64,000 nucleotides of DNA from Pseudoxanthomonas sp. J35 (GCF_000513995.1 NZ_AZVB01000002.1:1-64000); one strand, 5' to 3'. Numbered from the stretch's first letter, positions 31,096-40,798 are shown. Program-made: numbers and translations. Notes: generated by a model from the sequence alone, not told the origin.

Positions 31096-32121
31096 ATGGA
31101 CTCCCCGAGCTTTACTGCCGCCGAGCTCGCCGAACGCTTCGCCCTGCAACTGCACGGCGACGGCGAGGTGCGGGTGCACGGCGTGGCCACCCTCGCCAAT
31201 GCCGGTCCCGGGCAGCTGGCCTTCCTCGCCAACCCGCGCTACCGCGCCCAGCTGGCCGCCTCCGCCGCCGGCGTGGTGGTGCTGCGCGCCGACGATGCCG
31301 CCTCGGCCCCGGGCACCGCCCTGGTCGCGCGCGACCCCTACGTCGCCTTCGCCCGCATCGCCGCGCTGTTCGAGCGCGTCCCGGCGCGCGAGCCCGGCAT
31401 CCACCCCAGCGCGGTGATCGACCCCAGCGCCGAGGTCTCGCCCGACGCCCACGTCGGCCCGTTCGTCTCCATCGGCGCGCGTTCGAAGGTCGCCGCCGGC
31501 TGCGTGATCGGCCCCGGCTGCGTGATCGGCGACGACTGCGAGCTGGGCGAAGGCTGCGAGCTGCAGGCCCGGGTCACCCTCTACACCCGGGTGCGGCTGG
31601 GCAAGCGCGTGCGCATCCTGCCCGGGGCGGTGCTCGGCGGCGCCGGCTTCGGCCTGGCGATGGACGCCGGCCAGTGGGTCAACGTGCCGCAGCTGGGCGG
31701 CGTGGTGGTCGGCGACGACTGCGAGATCGGCGCCAACACCTGCATCGACCGCGGCGCGCTGGACGACACCGTCCTCGGCGAGGACGTGCGCATCGACAAT
31801 CTGGTGCAGATCGGCCACAACGTGCAGATCGGCGCGCACACCGCCATGGCCGGCTGCTCGGCCGCCGCCGGCAGCGCGAAGATCGGCCGCTACTGCCTGA
31901 TCGGCGGCGGCGCCGGCGTGCTCGGCCACCTCGAGGTCGCCGACAAGGTGCTCATCACCGCGATGTCGCTGGTCACCCATTCGATCCGCGAGCCGGGCGA
32001 GTACTCCTCCGGTACCCCGCTCACCGACAACCGCACCTGGCGCAAGAACGCCGCCCGGTTCAAGCAACTGGATGCGCTGGCCCGGCGCGTCAACGCCCCC
32101 CCCCAGGAAAGTGCCGAATGA
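31096..32121 (+). CDS. lpxD: UDP-3-O-acylglucosamine N-acyltransferase LpxD
   Basis: This 341-residue enzyme adds the second hydroxyacyl chain to the lipid A precursor. The N-terminal uridine-binding domain (about 1-100) is followed by a left-handed beta-helix of hexapeptide repeats (about 100-290; for example [20 protein letters not shown]) and a C-terminal helix with [14 protein letters not shown]. Catalytic His is in [12 protein letters not shown]. The last codons contain a run of nine C (32096-32104), a possible slippage site affecting only the final eight residues. It overlaps fabZ by 4 bases. Confidence 0.96.
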   Translation: MDSPSFTAAELAERFALQLHGDGEVRVHGVATLANAGPGQLAFLANPRYRAQLAASAAGVVVLRADDAASAPGTALVARDPYVAFARIAALFERVPAREPGIHPSAVIDPSAEVSPDAHVGPFVSIGARSKVAAGCVIGPGCVIGDDCELGEGCELQARVTLYTRVRLGKRVRILPGAVLGGAGFGLAMDAGQWVNVPQLGGVVVGDDCEIGANTCIDRGALDDTVLGEDVRIDNLVQIGHNVQIGAHTAMAGCSAAAGSAKIGRYCLIGGGAGVLGHLEVADKVLITAMSLVTHSIREPGEYSSGTPLTDNRTWRKNAARFKQLDALARRVNAPPQESAE

Positions 32122-32576
32122 ACGAAACCGTCAAGCTGCCTGTCGACGTCAACACGATCCAGACGCTGATCCCGCACCGCTATCCGTTCCTGCTGGTCGA
32201 CAGGATCGTGGACCTGGACCTGGAGGCCAAGCGGATCGTCGGCATCAAGAACGTGTCGTACAACGAGCCGTTCTTCCAGGGCCACTTCCCCGGCCAGCCG
32301 ATCATGCCCGGCGTGCTGATCATCGAGGCGCTGGCCCAGGCCGGCGGCGTGCTGACCCAGCTGTCGCTGGGCCGCGACGCCCAGTCCAAGCTGTTCTACA
32401 TGGTCAAGGTCGACAATGCGCGCTTCAGTCGCCAGGTCGTCCCCGGCGACGTGCTGGAGCTGCACGTGCAGGTCAAGCGCGTGATCCGCAACATGGCGGT
32501 CTACTATGGCGAGGCCAAGGTCGACGGCGAGATCGCGGCCTGCGCCGAGGTCCTGTGCGCGGGCACCCGCGAGTAA
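32118..32576 (+). CDS. fabZ: 3-hydroxyacyl-ACP dehydratase FabZ
   Basis: This 152-residue hotdog-fold dehydratase acts in fatty acid elongation and balances hydroxyacyl supply between phospholipids and lipid A. It contains [13 protein letters not shown], the catalytic His in [20 protein letters not shown] and the nearby Glu. Overlapped ATGA with lpxD and 31 bases before lpxA, the usual lpxD-fabZ-lpxA-lpxB order. Confidence 0.97.
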   Translation: MNETVKLPVDVNTIQTLIPHRYPFLLVDRIVDLDLEAKRIVGIKNVSYNEPFFQGHFPGQPIMPGVLIIEALAQAGGVLTQLSLGRDAQSKLFYMVKVDNARFSRQVVPGDVLELHVQVKRVIRNMAVYYGEAKVDGEIAACAEVLCAGTRE

Positions 32577-32607
32577 GCCCAGGCCTGGACCGCACACGGA
32601 AACCGCA

Positions 32608-33396
32608 ATGAACGACACCCCCCGCATCCACCCCACCGCCATCATCGACCCGGGCGCGCGCCTCGGCGAGGGCGTGAGCGTGGGTGCCTACACCGTGATC
32701 GGCGCCGAGGTGGAAATCGGCGACGGTTGCCAGATCGGCCCGCACTGCAGCTTCACCGGCCCCACCCGGATCGGCCGCGAGAACCGCTTCATCGGCCACG
32801 CCGCCATCGGCGGCGAACCGCAGGACAAGAAGTTCGCCGGCGAGCGCACCGAGCTGGTGATCGGCGACCGCAACGTGTTCCGCGAGTTCGTCACCCTCAA
32901 CCGCGGCACCGGCGGCGGCGGCGGCGTGACCCGCATCGGCGACGACAACTGGATGCTGGCCTACACCCACGTGGCCCACGACTGCATCGTCGGCAACCAC
33001 TGCGTGTTCTCCAACAACACCACCCTGGCCGGCCACGTCACCGTGGGCGACTGGGTGATCATCAGCGGCTTCGCCGGCGCCCACCAGTTCTGCCGGATCG
33101 GCGACCACGCCTTCCTCGGCATGGGCGCGCTGGTCAACGGCGACGTCACCCCGTACACCATGGTCGGCGGCAACTCGATCGGCCGGCCGCGCGGGATCAA
33201 CAGCGAAGGCCTCAAGCGCCGCGGCTTCAGCCCGGAGCGGATCGCCGCGATCAAGCGCGCCTACCGCACCCTGTTCGTCGCCGGCCTGCCGCTGGCCGAG
33301 GCGCGCGAGCAGCTTGCCCGCCAGGCCGAGGACAGCGAGGACGTGCGCCTGCTGCTGGAATTCCTCGACAGCGGCGAACGGCCGCTGCTGCGCTGA
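32608..33396 (+). CDS. lpxA: UDP-N-acetylglucosamine O-acyltransferase LpxA
   Basis: This 262-residue first enzyme of lipid A synthesis has a left-handed beta-helix of hexapeptide repeats and a C-terminal helical domain (about 192-262). Catalytic His is in [12 protein letters not shown]; the [17 protein letters not shown] turn is typical. A glycine run ([11 protein letters not shown]) replaces the more usual short turn near residue 106. Confidence 0.97.
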   Translation: MNDTPRIHPTAIIDPGARLGEGVSVGAYTVIGAEVEIGDGCQIGPHCSFTGPTRIGRENRFIGHAAIGGEPQDKKFAGERTELVIGDRNVFREFVTLNRGTGGGGGVTRIGDDNWMLAYTHVAHDCIVGNHCVFSNNTTLAGHVTVGDWVIISGFAGAHQFCRIGDHAFLGMGALVNGDVTPYTMVGGNSIGRPRGINSEGLKRRGFSPERIAAIKRAYRTLFVAGLPLAEAREQLARQAEDSEDVRLLLEFLDSGERPLLR

Positions 33397-33407
33397 GCGG
33401 GCGCCCG

Positions 33408-34622
33408 ATGGCCGTGGGCGCACGGACCCGGAACCGGACCACCGCCGAAAGCGGCGGCCTGCGCGTGGTGCTGGTCGCCGGCGAGGCCTCCGGCGACGCG
33501 CTGGGCGCCGGCCTGGTCGGGGAACTGCGCCGGCGCTTCCCCGACGCACGCTTCGCCGGCATCGCCGGCGACGCGATGCGCGCCGCCGGCGTGGAGACCT
33601 GGCACGACGCCAGCGAACTGGCGGTGATGGGCCTGTTCGAGGTCCTGCGGCACCTGCCGCGCCTGCTGCGCCTGCGCCGCGAGTTCCGCGAACGGGCGCT
33701 GGAATGGCGCCCGGACGTGGTGATCGGCATCGACGCGCCGGACTTCAACCTAGGCGTGGAGCGCTGGTTCAAGCAGCGCGGCGTGCCCACCGTGCACTAC
33801 GTCAGCCCCTCGGTCTGGGCCTGGCGCGAGAAGCGCGCCGAGAAGATCGGCGCCAGCGCCGACCGGGTGCTGTGCCTGTTCCCGATGGAGCCGGCGATCT
33901 ACGCCAGCCACGGCGTGGACGCGCGCTTCGTCGGCCACCCCATGGCCGACGCCATGCCGCTGCAGCCGGACCGCGCCGCCGCCCGCGCGCGGCTGGGCGT
34001 CCCGGCCGGCGTGCCGGTGCTGGCGGTGCTGCCGGGCAGCCGCATGGGCGAGATCGAGCGCCTGGGCGAGATCTTCTTCGAGGCGGCCTGGCGCGTGTCC
34101 GAGGCGCTGCCGGACCTGCACGTGGTGGTGCCGGCGGCCAGCGCGCGCTGCCGCGAGGTGCTGCAGGAACAGCTGGCCGCTTCGGCGCTGCCGGCGGCGC
34201 AGACCCGCCTGCTCGACGGCCAGGCCCGCGACGCGATGGCCGCCGCCGACGTGGTCCTGCTCGCCTCCGGCACCGCGACCCTGGAGGCGATGCTGTCCAA
34301 GCGGCCGATGGTGGTCGGCTACCGGATCTCGCCGCTGACCTACCGGATCGTCCGCGCCCTCGGCCTGATCAAGGTCGACCGCTATTCCCTGCCCAACGTG
34401 CTTGCCGGGCGCGACCTGGCGCCGGAGCTGATCCAGGACGACTGCACGCCCGACCGCCTGGCCGAAGCGGTGCTGCACTGGTTCCGGTCGCCGGAAGCGG
34501 TGGCCCTGCTGGAACCGGAATACCTGGCCCAGCACGAACGCCTGCGCTGCGACGCCTCGGCGCGCGCGGCCGAGGCGGTGGCGACGCTGCCGGGCCTGGC
34601 CCGCGGCGGGGTGGGCGCATGA
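33408..34622 (+). CDS. lpxB: Lipid A disaccharide synthase LpxB
   Basis: This 404-residue GT-B glycosyltransferase joins UDP-diacylglucosamine and lipid X. It shows [15 protein letters not shown] near the N-terminus, [18 protein letters not shown], the [13 protein letters not shown] motif and the C-terminal [20 protein letters not shown]. An 18-residue polar extension precedes the conserved start. The stop overlaps the rnhB ATG (ATGA). Confidence 0.96.
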   Translation: MAVGARTRNRTTAESGGLRVVLVAGEASGDALGAGLVGELRRRFPDARFAGIAGDAMRAAGVETWHDASELAVMGLFEVLRHLPRLLRLRREFRERALEWRPDVVIGIDAPDFNLGVERWFKQRGVPTVHYVSPSVWAWREKRAEKIGASADRVLCLFPMEPAIYASHGVDARFVGHPMADAMPLQPDRAAARARLGVPAGVPVLAVLPGSRMGEIERLGEIFFEAAWRVSEALPDLHVVVPAASARCREVLQEQLAASALPAAQTRLLDGQARDAMAAADVVLLASGTATLEAMLSKRPMVVGYRISPLTYRIVRALGLIKVDRYSLPNVLAGRDLAPELIQDDCTPDRLAEAVLHWFRSPEAVALLEPEYLAQHERLRCDASARAAEAVATLPGLARGGVGA

Positions 34623-35296
34623 GCCCGCGTCCGCCACGCCGGGTCGCGCCGGAAGGCGCCGACATGGGCCTGTTCCCGATCGACCGGCGCCGCCTGCGCA
34701 CCTGCGGCGTCGACGAGGCCGGCCGCGGCCCGCTGGCCGGCCCGGTCGCGGTGGCCGCGGTGATCCTCGACCCGAAGCGCCGCATCCGCGGCCTCGACGA
34801 CTCCAAGAAGCTGACCCACGCCCAGCGCGAGGCCCTGTACCCGCGCATCGTCGAGCGCGCCCTGGCCTGGCACGTGGAGATGATCACGGTCGAGGAGATC
34901 GACCGGCTCAACATCCTCCACGCCACGCTCGAAGGGATGCGCCGCTGCGTCGCCGCGCTGGGACCGGAGGTGGAACTGGTGCGGATCGACGGCAACACCG
35001 TGCCGAAGGCGCTGCCGTGCATGGCCGAGGCCATCGTCGGCGGCGACGCGCTGGAGCCGGCGATCATGGCCGCCTCGATCCTGGCCAAGGTCAGCCGCGA
35101 CCGGCTGATGTGCCAGCTGCACGAGGAGCACCCCCTCTACGGCTTCGACGTGCACAAGGGCTACCCCACCCCGGCGCACCTGGCCGCCCTGGCCGAACAC
35201 GGCCCCTGCGTCCACCACCGGCGCAGCTTCGCCCCCGTGCGCGAGGCCCTGGCCCGCCACGCCGCCGTGCCCGAAGCCCTCGCCGTCACCGCATGA
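34619..35296 (+). CDS. rnhB: Ribonuclease HII
   Basis: This 225-residue nuclease removes ribonucleotides from DNA and RNA of RNA/DNA hybrids. The acidic catalytic site is in [15 protein letters not shown] (Asp32, Glu33) with later Asp in LVRIDGN and SRDRLM. A shorter start at Met16 is possible. It closes the lpx operon; dnaE, which often follows in other species, is not here. A terminator hairpin and a C14 tract follow. Confidence 0.94.
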   Translation: MSPRPPRRVAPEGADMGLFPIDRRRLRTCGVDEAGRGPLAGPVAVAAVILDPKRRIRGLDDSKKLTHAQREALYPRIVERALAWHVEMITVEEIDRLNILHATLEGMRRCVAALGPEVELVRIDGNTVPKALPCMAEAIVGGDALEPAIMAASILAKVSRDRLMCQLHEEHPLYGFDVHKGYPTPAHLAALAEHGPCVHHRRSFAPVREALARHAAVPEALAVTA

Positions 35297-35422
35297 CTCC
35301 GCCGTGGGGCGGGGGCTTGCCCCGCTCCCCGCCCCGCCACCCGGCATCCCCGCCCCCCCCCCCCCCGGAACGCGAACGGCCCGCCGAAGCGGGCCGTCCC
35401 GGGATCCCGTGCGGGACGCGGC
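35297..35422. terminator. Convergent terminator region rnhB / slyD with C14 tract
   Basis: A perfect 9-bp stem (35376-35384 with 35389-35397, CGAA loop) can terminate both converging genes. Just before it is a run of 14 C (35353-35366), the longest homopolymer in the window. A further GGCGGGG/CCCCGCC complementary set lies at 35307-35338. Confidence 0.6.
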
Positions 35423-35902
35423 TCAGTGGTGGTGGCCGCCGTCGCCGTGCACGTGGCCGTGCTCGATCTCTTCCTGGCTGGCCTCGCGGACCTCGACGAT
35501 CTCCACGTCGAAGTGCAGGTCCTTGCCGGCCATCGGGTGGTTCAGGTCGACGTCGACCACGCTCAGGCCGACCTTCTGCACGGTGACCGCGCGCGGGCCG
35601 AAGTTGGTCTGCAGCACGACCTGCATGCCTGGGGCCAGCCTGGTGTTGCCGAAGTGCTTCTTCGGGATGCGCTGGGTCAGGCCGTCGCGGCGCTCGCCGT
35701 AGGCATCGGCCGCGGCCACGTCGACGCTGAAGCTGTCGCCGGCGACCTTGTCCTGCATCGCCGCCTCCAGGCCCGGGATGATGTTGCCGTGGCCGACCAG
35801 GATCGCGATCGGCTCGCGGTCCTTCGAGGTCTCGATCGGCTCCTGGCCGACCTCGGACACGGTGTAGTGGAAGCGGACGACGCGGTCTTTTTCGATCTTC
35901 AT
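35423..35902 (-). CDS. slyD: SlyD-like FKBP-type peptidyl-prolyl isomerase
   Basis: This 159-residue FKBP/chaperone begins MKIEKDRVVRFHYTV, contains the GHGNIIPGLEAAM segment, an inserted-in-flap chaperone domain (about 70-125) and ends in a histidine-rich tail (HGHVHGDGGHHH), typical of SlyD-like proteins that bind nickel. It assists folding and perhaps metal delivery in the cytosol. The frame is open further upstream, but MKIEKD is the family start. Confidence 0.92.
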   Translation of the reverse strand: MKIEKDRVVRFHYTVSEVGQEPIETSKDREPIAILVGHGNIIPGLEAAMQDKVAGDSFSVDVAAADAYGERRDGLTQRIPKKHFGNTRLAPGMQVVLQTNFGPRAVTVQKVGLSVVDVDLNHPMAGKDLHFDVEIVEVREASQEEIEHGHVHGDGGHHH

Positions 35903-36024
35903 GCGCAACTCGGTCTGGCTGCCGGGTTGGCAGCTTGGGGGTGGGCGGCTTGTCTGCCGCATGGGGATGCGGCCAAGATGGCCGCGTGAGGAAAGAGCCG
36001 CATTATCCCGCCCTGTTCCCGGCC

Positions 36025-36549
36025 ATGCCAGCGCCGGGCCTCCCGGCCCCGTTCCGGCGGGCCGCGATCCTCGTCGCCCTGGCTGGCCTGCTGGCCGGCT
36101 GCGGCCGCGAGGCCACCCGCCCCACCGCCCCGGCCGCGACCCGCTGGCCGCAGGTCGCCCCGGCTGATCCGGCCCGGGCCAACGCCGTGACCCTGCGCGC
36201 CCTGAGCCTGGTCGGCACCCCCTACCGCTACGGCGGCAACACCCCCGAGTCGGGCTTCGACTGCAGTGGCCTGGTCAATTACGTGTTCCGCGACATGCTC
36301 GACCTGCGCCTGCCGCGCAGCTCGCGCGAGCTGGCCGCGGTGCAGGGTCCGCGCCTGGCCCCGGAGAAGCTCGCCAGCGGCGACCTGGTGTTCTTCGGCA
36401 GCGGCCGCGAGGTCACCCACGTGGGCATCTACGTGGGCGAAGGCCGCTTCGTCCATGCCCCCAGCAGCGGCGGCACCGTGCGCCTGGACCGGCTGGACGG
36501 TCCTTACTGGCGGGACCATTACAGCGGCGCGAAGCGGGTCCTTCTCTGA
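36025..36549 (+). CDS. NlpC/P60-family lipoprotein endopeptidase (copy 1)
   Basis: This 174-residue protein is a probable peptidoglycan gamma-D-Glu-DAP hydrolase. The chosen ATG (36025) gives a short lipoprotein signal ending in LLAGC (about 16-25 hydrophobic). The NlpC/P60 domain (about 58-174) has catalytic Cys in DCSGLVNYVF, His in VTHVGIYVG and a third polar residue His in FVHAPSSGG. A CATTAT box at 36001-36006 gives a short leader. Upstream in-frame GTG is possible but would add a charged N-terminus. A second family member follows. Confidence 0.85.
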   Translation: MPAPGLPAPFRRAAILVALAGLLAGCGREATRPTAPAATRWPQVAPADPARANAVTLRALSLVGTPYRYGGNTPESGFDCSGLVNYVFRDMLDLRLPRSSRELAAVQGPRLAPEKLASGDLVFFGSGREVTHVGIYVGEGRFVHAPSSGGTVRLDRLDGPYWRDHYSGAKRVLL

Positions 36550-36623
36550 ATCCGCGACGGCGCTCACGGCCCTCTTAACGCGGATTTAACTTTTTGTGAA
36601 CATCAAGGGACGGTGAAGGGGGC
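36550..36623 (+). promoter_or_regulatory. AT-richer spacer between the two NlpC/P60 genes
   Basis: A 7-bp inverted repeat ATCCGCG (36550-36556) / CGCGGAT (36579-36585) is followed by TTAACTTTTT, which looks like a weak terminator for copy 1. The T/A-rich block may also include the promoter for copy 2, whose ATG lies 38 bases on. Confidence 0.35.
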
Positions 36624-37487
36624 ATGATCCCCGCATCGCCGTACTGTGACACCTGCGTGACGACCGACGACCTGCGTACAGGCCAGCCTGCCGCCACCCC
36701 CGCCGCCTCCGGGCGCCGGGTGCTCCGTCCTCTCCTCTTCGTCCTCCTGGCCCTGCCGGCGCTGCCGCTCCTGGCCGCCCCGGAGCCGGCCGAAGTCGTG
36801 CCCGAATCCATTGCCGCGCCGGCCGCCGAGGTCGTCGTAGCCGAGGTCGCGCCGGCCAATGCCCCCGCCGAAGCCATGGCGAACGCCGCGGCCCCGGCTG
36901 CAGCCAGGGCCGCCCCGGCCAGCAGCACCCTGCGCCAGAAGGCCGACGCTGCCGCCGACGCCACCCTGGCCGCGCTGCTGCCACACATCGCCGGCAACGA
37001 CAGCCTGCCGCTGCTGGACCGCTCGGCGATGTTCGCCGGCGACGTCAGCCGCCTGCTGTCCGCCTACGACCTGACCCAGGGGGCCGCCGCCGCGCCGCCT
37101 TCCGAGGGCCGGGTGCAGCAGGTGCTGAAGGCCGCGATGTCCCTGATCGGTACCCCGTACCGCTGGGGCGGCACCTCCACCGAAGGCTTCGACTGCAGCG
37201 GCCTGGTCGGCTACGTGTTCCGTAGCGCCCTGGGCATCGAGCTGCCGCGCGTCTCCCGCGAGATGGCGGCCAAGGCCGACGCCGAGCTGATCCGCGACCG
37301 CAACCAGCTCAACCCGGGCGACCTGGTGTTCTTCGGCCTGCGCGGCCGGGTCAACCACGTCGGCATCTATGTCGGCAACGGCCAGTTCCTGCACGCGCCC
37401 AGCCGCGGCAAGGACGTGCGGGTGGACAGCCTGACCTCCGGCTACTGGGGCAACCGCTTCATGCAGGCGCGCCGGGTCCAGATCTGA
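36624..37487 (+). CDS. Secreted NlpC/P60-family endopeptidase (copy 2)
   Basis: This 287-residue protein has an N-terminal hydrophobic segment (about 33-52, VLRPLLFVLLALPALPLLAA) acting as signal peptide or anchor, an alanine/glutamate/proline-rich linker (about 53-110) and a C-terminal NlpC/P60 domain (about 165-287). The active site is Cys in DCSGLVGYVF, His in NHVGIYVGN and His in FLHAPSRGK. It is larger than copy 1 and lacks a lipobox, suggesting different localisation. A strong terminator lies 26 bases beyond. Confidence 0.85.
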   Translation: MIPASPYCDTCVTTDDLRTGQPAATPAASGRRVLRPLLFVLLALPALPLLAAPEPAEVVPESIAAPAAEVVVAEVAPANAPAEAMANAAAPAAARAAPASSTLRQKADAAADATLAALLPHIAGNDSLPLLDRSAMFAGDVSRLLSAYDLTQGAAAAPPSEGRVQQVLKAAMSLIGTPYRWGGTSTEGFDCSGLVGYVFRSALGIELPRVSREMAAKADAELIRDRNQLNPGDLVFFGLRGRVNHVGIYVGNGQFLHAPSRGKDVRVDSLTSGYWGNRFMQARRVQI

Positions 37488-37512
37488 CCGGCACCGGCCA
37501 GTCCCGTCGAAG

Positions 37513-37536
37513 AAGGCCGCCCCCAGGGGCGGCCTT
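37513..37536. terminator. Bidirectional terminator NlpC/P60-2 / symporter
   Basis: An 11-bp perfect stem (AAGGCCGCCCC at 37513-37523 with 37526-37536) followed by TCCGTTTCC on the plus strand, between two converging genes. Confidence 0.8.
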
Positions 37537-37575
37537 TCCGTTTCCGGGCGGGCGCCACGCAACCGGCGCCCCGGC

Positions 37576-38853
37576 TCAGTCGCCCGCGCCGCCGTGCTCC
37601 TCCAGCCCGACGTTGCTCGAGGCCTGCTCGTAGGTGCTCTGGTCCAGCAGCCCGGTTTCCCTGGCCACCAGCACCGGCACCAGCATCTGCCCGGTCACGT
37701 TGGTCATGGTCCGCATCATGTCGAGGATGCGGTCGATCGCCACCAGCAGGGCGATGCCCTCCAGCGGCAGCTTGGCCGCGCTCAGTACCAGGGTCACCAT
37801 CACGATCGCCGTGCCCGGCACGCCGGCGGTGCCGAAGCTGCCCAGCACCGAGGCCAGCAGGATCACGAAGTACTGGTTCAGCGACAGGTCGATGCCGAAG
37901 TACTGGGCCACGAACACCGCGGTCAGCGCCGGATAGATCGCGCCGCAGCCGTCCATCTTGATGCTCGCGCCCAGCGGCACGGCGAACGCGGCGTAGTCCT
38001 TGTCCACGCCCAGGTTATGGGTGACGCTGCGCATCGCCACCGGCATCGAGGCGAAACTCGACGAACTGACGAAGCCCACCTGCATGCCCGGCGCGGCGCC
38101 ACGGAAGAAGCGCAGCGGATTGAGCCCGTGCGCCAGCAGCAGGCCGCCGTACACCACCACGATATGCAGCGCGCAGGCCAGGTACAGGGCGAACACGAAG
38201 CTGCCCAGCGGCAGCAGCTTCTCGAAGCCGTAGCTGCCGACCAGCCCGGCGATCAGGCCGAAGGTGCCCAGCGGGGTCATCTCCAGCACGAAGCGGGTGA
38301 CCTGGATCATCATCTCGCTGGCCTCGCCGGCCAGCGCGCGCAGCCGCGCGGTGCGCTCGCCCAGCTTGACCAGGGCGAAGCCGACCAGGCCGGCGAAGAA
38401 GATCACCTGCAGGATCTTGCCCTCGGCCAGCGCCTTGAACGGGTTGGACGGCACCACGTCGAGCAGCACCTGCACCGGGGTCGGCACCTCGCGCGGGGTG
38501 TAGTCGGCGGCCATCTCCAGCCCGGTGAGGCCGTGGCCCGGCTTGAGCACCAGCCCCACGGCGAGGCCCACGCCCACCGCCAGCGCCGCGGTCGCGGCGA
38601 ACCAGAGGAAGGTGCGCCCGCCCAGCGCCGCCACCGATTTCTGCCCGTGCAGCGAGGCCACCGCGTTGATCACCGCGAACAGCACCAGCGGCACGGCGAT
38701 CATCCGGATCAGGGTGACGTAGACCGTCCCCAGCGGGCCGAACCAGGTCTGCGCCGCCGGGCCCATCAGCCAGCCGGCCAGCGCGCCGAGCACGAAGCCG
38801 GCGAGCACGCGCTGCCAGAACGGGATGGCCAGCCAGGCCGAAACGAGTTTCAT
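37576..38853 (-). CDS. Dicarboxylate/amino acid:cation symporter (DAACS family)
   Basis: This 425-residue transporter belongs to the SDF/DctA-GltP family. It has about eight helices plus re-entrant loops with the serine-rich motif SSSSFASMPVAM (around residue 280), the MDGCGAIYPALTAVFVAQ segment and the GVPGTAIVMVTLVL hairpin. The substrate would be C4-dicarboxylate or glutamate/aspartate with Na+ or H+; family alone does not decide. ATG 38853 starts right before the first helix. The upstream extension is rejected. It is divergent from the alkaline phosphatase gene. Confidence 0.88.
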   Translation of the reverse strand: MKLVSAWLAIPFWQRVLAGFVLGALAGWLMGPAAQTWFGPLGTVYVTLIRMIAVPLVLFAVINAVASLHGQKSVAALGGRTFLWFAATAALAVGVGLAVGLVLKPGHGLTGLEMAADYTPREVPTPVQVLLDVVPSNPFKALAEGKILQVIFFAGLVGFALVKLGERTARLRALAGEASEMMIQVTRFVLEMTPLGTFGLIAGLVGSYGFEKLLPLGSFVFALYLACALHIVVVYGGLLLAHGLNPLRFFRGAAPGMQVGFVSSSSFASMPVAMRSVTHNLGVDKDYAAFAVPLGASIKMDGCGAIYPALTAVFVAQYFGIDLSLNQYFVILLASVLGSFGTAGVPGTAIVMVTLVLSAAKLPLEGIALLVAIDRILDMMRTMTNVTGQMLVPVLVARETGLLDQSTYEQASSNVGLEEHGGAGD

Positions 38854-39058
38854 CGGGGATCCATCGCCTAGCGAAGCCGGCACGATAGCCCAATGGCCGT
38901 GCGGACCGCGACGGCGTGCGCGGAACGCCGTCGTGTCATCGGCATGACAAAGCGCCCGGCGCATAATGCGGCCTCCCTCTCACGCCGGCGGCGTCGGGAC
39001 GCGGCGCCGCGACCGGCCGCCCCCGCACCGACGGCACGCTGCAACCGCCGGAATGCCG
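38854..39058. promoter_or_regulatory. Divergent region symporter / alkaline phosphatase with operator-like palindrome
   Basis: A perfect inverted repeat TGTCAT-CGGC-ATGACA (38934-38949) stands 12 bases before a CATAAT -10 box (38962-38967), so it overlaps the expected -35 site. The phosphatase ATG is about 90 bases beyond. It is a candidate operator. It is not a PhoB box, which is a direct repeat. Confidence 0.45.
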
Positions 39059-40759
39059 ATGCCCCGCCTGAAGTACCTGCCCGCCGCCCTCTGCACCAGC
39101 CTGCTCGCCGCCTGCGCCTCCAGCGGCACCCTCCCCGCCGCCCCCGGCGCGCTGCCCTCCGCCGCGATCGACATCGAGGTCCCGGCCATCGCCCACCCGC
39201 AGGGCGAGACCGCCGAGTGGTGGTACCGCAGCGGCGCCGCCCAGGCCGCCGCCCGCGGCGCGATGGCCGGCAAAGCGAAGAACGTCATCCTGTTCCTCGG
39301 CGACGGCATGAGCCTGACCACGGTGGCCGCCGCGCGCATCCTCGAGGGCCAGCGCCGCCGGCAGCCCGGCGAGGAGAACCTGCTGTCCTGGGAGCGCTTC
39401 CCGCATACCGGCTTCAGCAAGACCTACAACACCGACTCGCAGACCCCGGATTCGGCCGGCACCATGACCGCGATCACCACCGGGGTGAAGTCGCACATGG
39501 GCGCGATCGGCGTGTCCGCCGGCCACCGCGACGACTGCGCCGGCAGCCTCGGCAGGCAGCGCCTGACCTGGCTGCACCTGGCCGATGCCGCCGGCATGGC
39601 CACCGGCATCGTCACCACCGCGCGCCTGACCCATGCCACCCCGGCGGCGACCTGGGCGCACGCCCCCAACCGCAACTGGGAACACGACGCCGACCTGCCG
39701 GCGAAGGCCGTGGCCGAAGGCTGCGTCGACATCGCCCGGCAGATGGTGTCCACGCCCTACGGCCGCGGCCCGACGGTGCTGTTCGGCGGCGGCCGCGCCC
39801 AGTTCCTGCCGGCGGGCGCGCGCGATCCCGAGCACGCCGACAAGGCCGGCCTGCGCCGCGACGGCCGCGACCTGGTCGCCGAGTGGAAGGCCGCCCATCC
39901 CGGCGGTGCCTACGTCTGGAACCGCGCCCAGCTGCAGGCCGCCGCCGGCGCGCCGGCGGTGCTGGGCCTGTTCGAATACGACCACATGCAGTTCGAGCAC
40001 GAACGCGACGCCGCCGCCGAACCCTCGCTGGCCGAACTCACCGCCGAGGCGATCCGGCGCCTGTCGAAGCACCCGGAGGGCTTCGTGCTGATGGTCGAGG
40101 GCGCGCGCATCGACCACGCCAACCACTACGGCAACGCCTACCGCGCCCTGGACGAGACCATCGCCCTGGCCGAGGCGGTGCGCACCGCGGCGGAGATGAC
40201 CTCGGCCGACGACACCCTGATCCTGGTCACCGCCGACCACTCGCACACACTCAACTTCGTCGGCTACCCGGTGCGCGGCAACCCGATCCTGGGCAAGGTC
40301 CGCGGCCAGGGCAGCGAGGACGACCCGTCCGGCGGCTACGCCCGCGACCTCACCGGCCTGCCCTACACCACCCTCGGCTATGCCAACGGCCCCGGCCACA
40401 CCGGCGCCAGCAACCAGCAGCCGGAAGGCCCCAAGCGCTTCCTGCACGCGCCCTCTTCGGCCGGGCCCGCACACGGCCGCCCGGACCTGTCGCAGGTCGA
40501 CACCACCGATCCGGATTACCTGCAGGAAGCGCTGGTGCCGCTGAAGTCCGAATCGCACGGCGGCGAGGACGTCGGCATCTGGGCGCGCGGCCCCGGCAGC
40601 GAGGCGGTGCGCGGCACCCTCGAGCAGAACGCGATCTACCACCTGATCGTGCAGGCCACGCCGAAGCTGCGCGAACGCCTGTGCCAGGCCGGCACCTGCG
40701 ACGCCAACGGTGTGCCGGTGGAACTGCCGCGGCCGGAGCGGTTCCGCCGTCAGGACTGA
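39059..40759 (+). CDS. Lipoprotein alkaline phosphatase (PhoA-type superfamily)
   Basis: This 566-residue enzyme hydrolyses phosphomonoesters outside the cytoplasm. A lipobox LAAC follows a short signal (about 8-19). Core residues are NVILFLGDGMSL (metal Asp), the nucleophile Ser in DSAGTMTAITTG, MVEGARIDHANH (metal site) and VTADHSHTLN. It is larger than E. coli PhoA and resembles the eukaryote-like branch. Two ATGs lie close (39053, 39059); 39059 has GGA at better spacing. The regulator is unclear (see the adjacent palindrome). A terminator follows. Confidence 0.9.
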   Translation: MPRLKYLPAALCTSLLAACASSGTLPAAPGALPSAAIDIEVPAIAHPQGETAEWWYRSGAAQAAARGAMAGKAKNVILFLGDGMSLTTVAAARILEGQRRRQPGEENLLSWERFPHTGFSKTYNTDSQTPDSAGTMTAITTGVKSHMGAIGVSAGHRDDCAGSLGRQRLTWLHLADAAGMATGIVTTARLTHATPAATWAHAPNRNWEHDADLPAKAVAEGCVDIARQMVSTPYGRGPTVLFGGGRAQFLPAGARDPEHADKAGLRRDGRDLVAEWKAAHPGGAYVWNRAQLQAAAGAPAVLGLFEYDHMQFEHERDAAAEPSLAELTAEAIRRLSKHPEGFVLMVEGARIDHANHYGNAYRALDETIALAEAVRTAAEMTSADDTLILVTADHSHTLNFVGYPVRGNPILGKVRGQGSEDDPSGGYARDLTGLPYTTLGYANGPGHTGASNQQPEGPKRFLHAPSSAGPAHGRPDLSQVDTTDPDYLQEALVPLKSESHGGEDVGIWARGPGSEAVRGTLEQNAIYHLIVQATPKLRERLCQAGTCDANGVPVELPRPERFRRQD

Positions 40760-40773
40760 GCCGGAAACGAAGA

Positions 40774-40798
40774 CGGGCCGCTTGCAACGGGCGGCCCG
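40774..40798. terminator. Terminator between phosphatase and hemJ
   Basis: 8-bp stem (40774-40781 with 40791-40798) between converging genes; no long T-run. Confidence 0.55.

Noticed and set aside
38934-38949. PhoB box before the alkaline phosphatase gene
   Set aside because: PhoB boxes are 11-bp spaced direct repeats of TGTCA; this is an inverted repeat.
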